In this document: positions 34,279 to 37,085 of the stretch, piece after piece | Numbering within the stretch: position 1 is the stretch's first letter | Layout of the letters: each line of letters begins with the position of its first letter | NCBI GenBank assembly: GCA_017629515.1 | Contig: JAGBXB010000052.1 | Span: forward strand, 1 to 37,085 | DNA length: 37,085 bases | Reading direction: 5' to 3' | Source of the DNA: Lentisphaeria bacterium | GTDB taxonomy: Bacteria > Verrucomicrobiota > Lentisphaeria > Victivallales > UBA1829 | The notes under the pieces: generated by a model | What the model saw: the letters and a program-made list of their open reading frames with translations, nothing else | Databases searched by the model: none | What the model was told of the DNA's origin: nothing | Program-made: the position numbers and the translations under genes

Positions 34279-34307
34279 TTGAAAAATCTTTTCTGCCGGA
34301 ATATATT
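34279..34307 (+). promoter_or_regulatory. Promoter of the DUF1846 operon
   Basis: TTGAAA (34279-34284), 17-bp spacer, TATATT (34302-34307): both boxes identical to the AraC-type gene's promoter. The rest of the 34086-34278 gap contains only a small CCCTGC/GCAGGG hairpin (about 34206-34220) and AT-rich sequence. Confidence 0.6.
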
Positions 34308-34357
34308 ATATTCCCGTATTTGATTTATTATGAGTATCTAATGAAGGCATATAAATT

Positions 34358-35875
34358 ATGAAAAAGACGGGATTTGACAACGAAAAATATTTGCAGGAGC
34401 AATCCGAAGCCATTCTTGCAAGAGCCGAACAGTCCGGCAATAAATTATATCTTGAATTCGGCGGCAAACTTGCCTATGACTATCATGCCGCAAGGATCCT
34501 GCCGGGGTTCGACCCCAATGTGAAACTGAAATTACTGCAAAAGCTGAAAGATAAAATCGATGTTATCATCTGTATTTACGCAGGGGATATCGAAAGAAAA
34601 AAAGTCCGGGCGGATTTCGGGATCGCTTATGACGCGGATACCATGCGTATCATTGACTCCCTGCGGGATAAAGGAATCCTTGTAAAATCTGTTGTCGTAA
34701 CAAGATATGAAGATCATCCCCTTGTAAACAACTTTATCAACAAACTGACCCGCCGGGGCGTCCGGGTTTATAAACACCCTCCCATCAAAGGGTATCCCGC
34801 CGATGTGGAACGGATCGCCAGCGATAATGGTTACGGGGCAAATGAATATATCGAAACCACCAAACCCATCGTCATTGTGACCGGCCCCGGACCCAGCAGC
34901 GGGAAGATGGCTACCTGTCTTTCCCAGGTCTATCATGAACAGAAACGGGGGATCATGGCAGGTTATGCAAAGTTTGAAACATTCCCTGTTTGGAGTCTGC
35001 CGCTGAACCATCCTGTAAATATTGCCTATGAAGCGGCAACGGCGGATATCGGAGATATCAATATGGTTGACCCCTTCCATCTGGATAAATATGGGGAAAT
35101 TGCCGTCAATTACAATAGAGATATTGAAATATTCCCTGTGGTCAACCGTATCTGTGCGAAAATCATGGGCGAAGAAAATGCCTATAAATCCCCCACGGAT
35201 ATGGGGGTGAACCGGGTCGGATTTGCCATTAAAAATGATGATATCGTCCGGGCAGCGGCTTCCCAGGAGATCATAAGAAGATACTTCCGGTACTGCTGTG
35301 ATTATGTTACCGGCTCTGCCGATCAGCAGACTGTGAACAGAGTCAAAAACCTTATGGATAATCTCAATCTCAAAGAGACCGACCGGCCCGTTGTTCTTCC
35401 CGCAAGACAGGCTGCGGAGGAAGCGGCGACTACTCCGGGAAAAGGCAATGACAACTTTTTCTGCGGAGCAGCATTGGAACTTCCTGACGGAACGATCATC
35501 ACGGGGAAAAATTCCCCCCTCATGCACGCTGCAAGTTCCTGTATCCTCAATGCCATCAAACGCCTTGCGGGACTTCCCGATGAACTCTTGCTCATCTCTC
35601 CGGAGATCATACAGAGTCTGGGTTCTTTCAAAAAGGAGATCTGGAAGAGTAAGAAATTAAGTCTTGCACTGGATGAAATGCTTATTGCATTAAGTGTAAG
35701 TGTGCCGGGGAATCCTGCGGCGAAACTTGCGGTGAAGTGTTTGAAAAATCTTGCCGGTTGTGAGATCCATCTCTCCCATATCCCCGCACCGGGAGATGAA
35801 GCAGGATTACGCAGACTGGGGATCAATCTTACTGCCGATGCAAAATTTGCCAGCAGGGATCTTTTCATTGATTAA
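34358..35875 (+). CDS. DUF1846 family protein
   Basis: This 505-residue cytoplasmic protein matches the conserved DUF1846 family: it opens with KTGFDNEKYLQEQSEAI and EFGGKLAYDYHAARILPGFDPNVK. It has an N-terminal nucleotide-binding-like domain with GPGPSSGKMATCLSQVYHE (about 175-195) and a long C-terminal domain (INMVDPFHLDKYGEIAVNYNRDIEIFP, then ADQQTVNRVKNLM). Length is typical of the family. To my knowledge the biochemical role is not established; structures show a multi-domain ATPase-like fold. Start ATG 34358 has only a weak GAAGG site. The beta-helix gene begins 24 bp after its stop and is probably co-transcribed. Confidence 0.9.
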   Translation: MKKTGFDNEKYLQEQSEAILARAEQSGNKLYLEFGGKLAYDYHAARILPGFDPNVKLKLLQKLKDKIDVIICIYAGDIERKKVRADFGIAYDADTMRIIDSLRDKGILVKSVVVTRYEDHPLVNNFINKLTRRGVRVYKHPPIKGYPADVERIASDNGYGANEYIETTKPIVIVTGPGPSSGKMATCLSQVYHEQKRGIMAGYAKFETFPVWSLPLNHPVNIAYEAATADIGDINMVDPFHLDKYGEIAVNYNRDIEIFPVVNRICAKIMGEENAYKSPTDMGVNRVGFAIKNDDIVRAAASQEIIRRYFRYCCDYVTGSADQQTVNRVKNLMDNLNLKETDRPVVLPARQAAEEAATTPGKGNDNFFCGAALELPDGTIITGKNSPLMHAASSCILNAIKRLAGLPDELLLISPEIIQSLGSFKKEIWKSKKLSLALDEMLIALSVSVPGNPAAKLAVKCLKNLAGCEIHLSHIPAPGDEAGLRRLGINLTADAKFASRDLFID

Positions 35876-35898
35876 AAGAACTTGACAGAGAGTGTTGA

Positions 35899-37085
35899 AT
35901 GAAATTTTTTGATCCGAATGATTATACGGGAAGTGACATTGAAAAAATCAATGCCGCTATTTATGAAGCAAATAAGACCGGTTCTTTTGTCCGTATGGGG
36001 AAAAGATTGCCGGATGAAAATTCCTCCAGGGATTTCTGGCTTATTGATTCCGCCATTCTCCTGCCGGAAAATATGACCTTTATCATTTGCAATACACTCA
36101 TCAAACTTTCTGACACATCAAGGGATAATTTCTTCCGTACTGCCAACGCACCCCTTTATAATGACGGTACAGAACCTTCCGTTATAAGTAATGTGCATAT
36201 CATAGGGGAGGGTAAAGCCATTCTGGAAGGGGCAGACCACCCCCGTTCCACCGGAGACAGTGCTAAAACTCTCGGTGTACAGAAAATTACCCCTTATCCT
36301 GCTGACGGAGAAGACAAAAGTAAGCGTATGACCTATGGTACGGACGCCGGAAAAGAGGGGGAAAATCAGAAAGGGGATTGGCGGAATGTCGGTGTGCTTT
36401 TTATTAAAGCAACAGATTTTTCCATTAAAAATATTCTCATACGCAAGGCGCACAGCTGGGGGATCTCTCTGGAATACTGCTGTAAAGGAGTGGTGAGAGA
36501 TATTGAATTTGATACCAGCGAATACAGGATCGTTGACGGCGTGGAAGAACGGATGCTCAATCAGGATGGATTGGATCTGCGCAGGGGATGCAGGGATATT
36601 CTTATTGAAAATATTACAGGATGTTCCGGAGATGATCTTATTGCTCTTACTGCCATTGGTACGAAAGTACGTCCGGCAGGCACTTTTACAAGTATTGAAT
36701 ATTGCGGCGGAAGCAGTGATATAAGAAAGGATGATGTATTCAATATCACGATAAGAAATGTCCGCGGCTATTCCGGCGGAGGGTATTTTATTATCCGTTT
36801 CCTCAACCAGAAAGGTGTGAAAATGCACCATATTTTTGTGGATGGACTTCTGGAAACAGCTCCTCCAAATCATATCGGCTGGGCGGCAATCAAGATCGGC
36901 GCACCCAATTATGCCGGTTCTGCCGCACTTGGGGAAACTTACGCTTTCCAGATCCGCAATGTACGTTGTCAAACCAGACGGGGGATCACTTTTGGTGCGC
37001 CGTTAAGTGATTCGGTTATTTCGGATGTATTGTATTTTAAACTCCGGGAAGACCACTCTATTACCAGTCATCACGGGGAAGGGGA
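35899..37085 (+). CDS. GH28-like parallel beta-helix protein, partial at right edge
   Basis: An open frame starts at ATG 35899 (MKFFDPNDYTGSDIEKINAAI) and runs without stop to the end of the window, at least 395 residues. The opening (SDIEKINAAIYEANKTGS) and the coils (NVHIIGEGKAILEG, FSIKNILIRKAHSWGISLEYC, GVVRDIEF, DILIENITGCSGDDLIAL) are those of a pectin-lyase-like beta-helix. NQDGLD (D223, D226) and GDD (D245, D246) match the catalytic acid blocks of GH28 polygalacturonases; the GHG and RIK blocks are not obvious. No signal peptide is seen, so it would be cytoplasmic unless exported in another way. It is probably an operon partner of the DUF1846 gene. Confidence 0.8.
   Translation, partial: MKFFDPNDYTGSDIEKINAAIYEANKTGSFVRMGKRLPDENSSRDFWLIDSAILLPENMTFIICNTLIKLSDTSRDNFFRTANAPLYNDGTEPSVISNVHIIGEGKAILEGADHPRSTGDSAKTLGVQKITPYPADGEDKSKRMTYGTDAGKEGENQKGDWRNVGVLFIKATDFSIKNILIRKAHSWGISLEYCCKGVVRDIEFDTSEYRIVDGVEERMLNQDGLDLRRGCRDILIENITGCSGDDLIALTAIGTKVRPAGTFTSIEYCGGSSDIRKDDVFNITIRNVRGYSGGGYFIIRFLNQKGVKMHHIFVDGLLETAPPNHIGWAAIKIGAPNYAGSAALGETYAFQIRNVRCQTRRGITFGAPLSDSVISDVLYFKLREDHSITSHHGEG

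Overview
The window looks like chromosome from a host-associated or detritus-feeding bacterium of the Lentisphaerota (Victivallales-like). This is inferred from gene content, not from a marker gene. It carries two secreted-enzyme loci that each include a prepilin-like protein with an H-X9-DG tail, DUF4838-type and CBM9-type secreted proteins, parallel beta-helix proteins, and a mix of AraC, LacI and GntR regulators. Base composition is moderately AT-rich, and very AT-rich between genes. No rRNA, tRNA, insertion sequence, CRISPR array or phage module was seen.

Left part (1-10022), glycan use. A secreted CBM9/TIM-barrel protein (frame-broken near position 95, running off the left edge) and a cytoplasmic GH2 enzyme with a beta-glucuronidase-like N-x-K motif form a leftward operon. 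It is divergent from an AraC-type regulator. Two direct repeats 21 bp apart lie just upstream of the GH2 -35 box and downstream of the regulator's own promoter. A second leftward operon encodes an AGCS sodium:amino-acid symporter, a GH36-like alpha-galactosidase and an MFS transporter; its 160-nt leader contains an attenuator-like set of mutually exclusive hairpins.

Middle (10023-16068), housekeeping and envelope. An S24/LexA-like regulator is followed by an EF-G-2-type translational GTPase, a GT-C (ArnT/PMT-like) membrane glycosyltransferase, and a WaaP/Kdo-kinase-like protein that lacks the usual catalytic-loop Asp.

16138-30021, two facing loci of the same design that converge on a terminator at 22741-22780. 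The rightward one is LacI regulator, prepilin-like protein, secreted DUF4838+CBM9 protein, M28-like hydrolase. The leftward one is GntR regulator, prepilin-like protein, secreted beta-helix protein, DegT/StrS aminotransferase, second beta-helix protein. Each has a recognisable promoter with an operator-like symmetry element. The repeated linkage of a sugar-type regulator, a pseudopilin and secreted glycan-active proteins is the most interesting pattern in the window.

Right part (30062-37085). An unrecognised small membrane or secreted ORF, a YrbG-type calcium/sodium antiporter, an intergenic stretch with a compact foldable RNA candidate (about 31755-31880), a leftward pair (lipoprotein-like protein, then a parvulin-type peptidyl-prolyl isomerase), and a rightward pair (DUF1846 protein, then a GH28-like beta-helix protein that runs off the right edge).

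Many promoters share the form TTGnnn, 16-17 bp, TATATT, and these helped to set gene starts.
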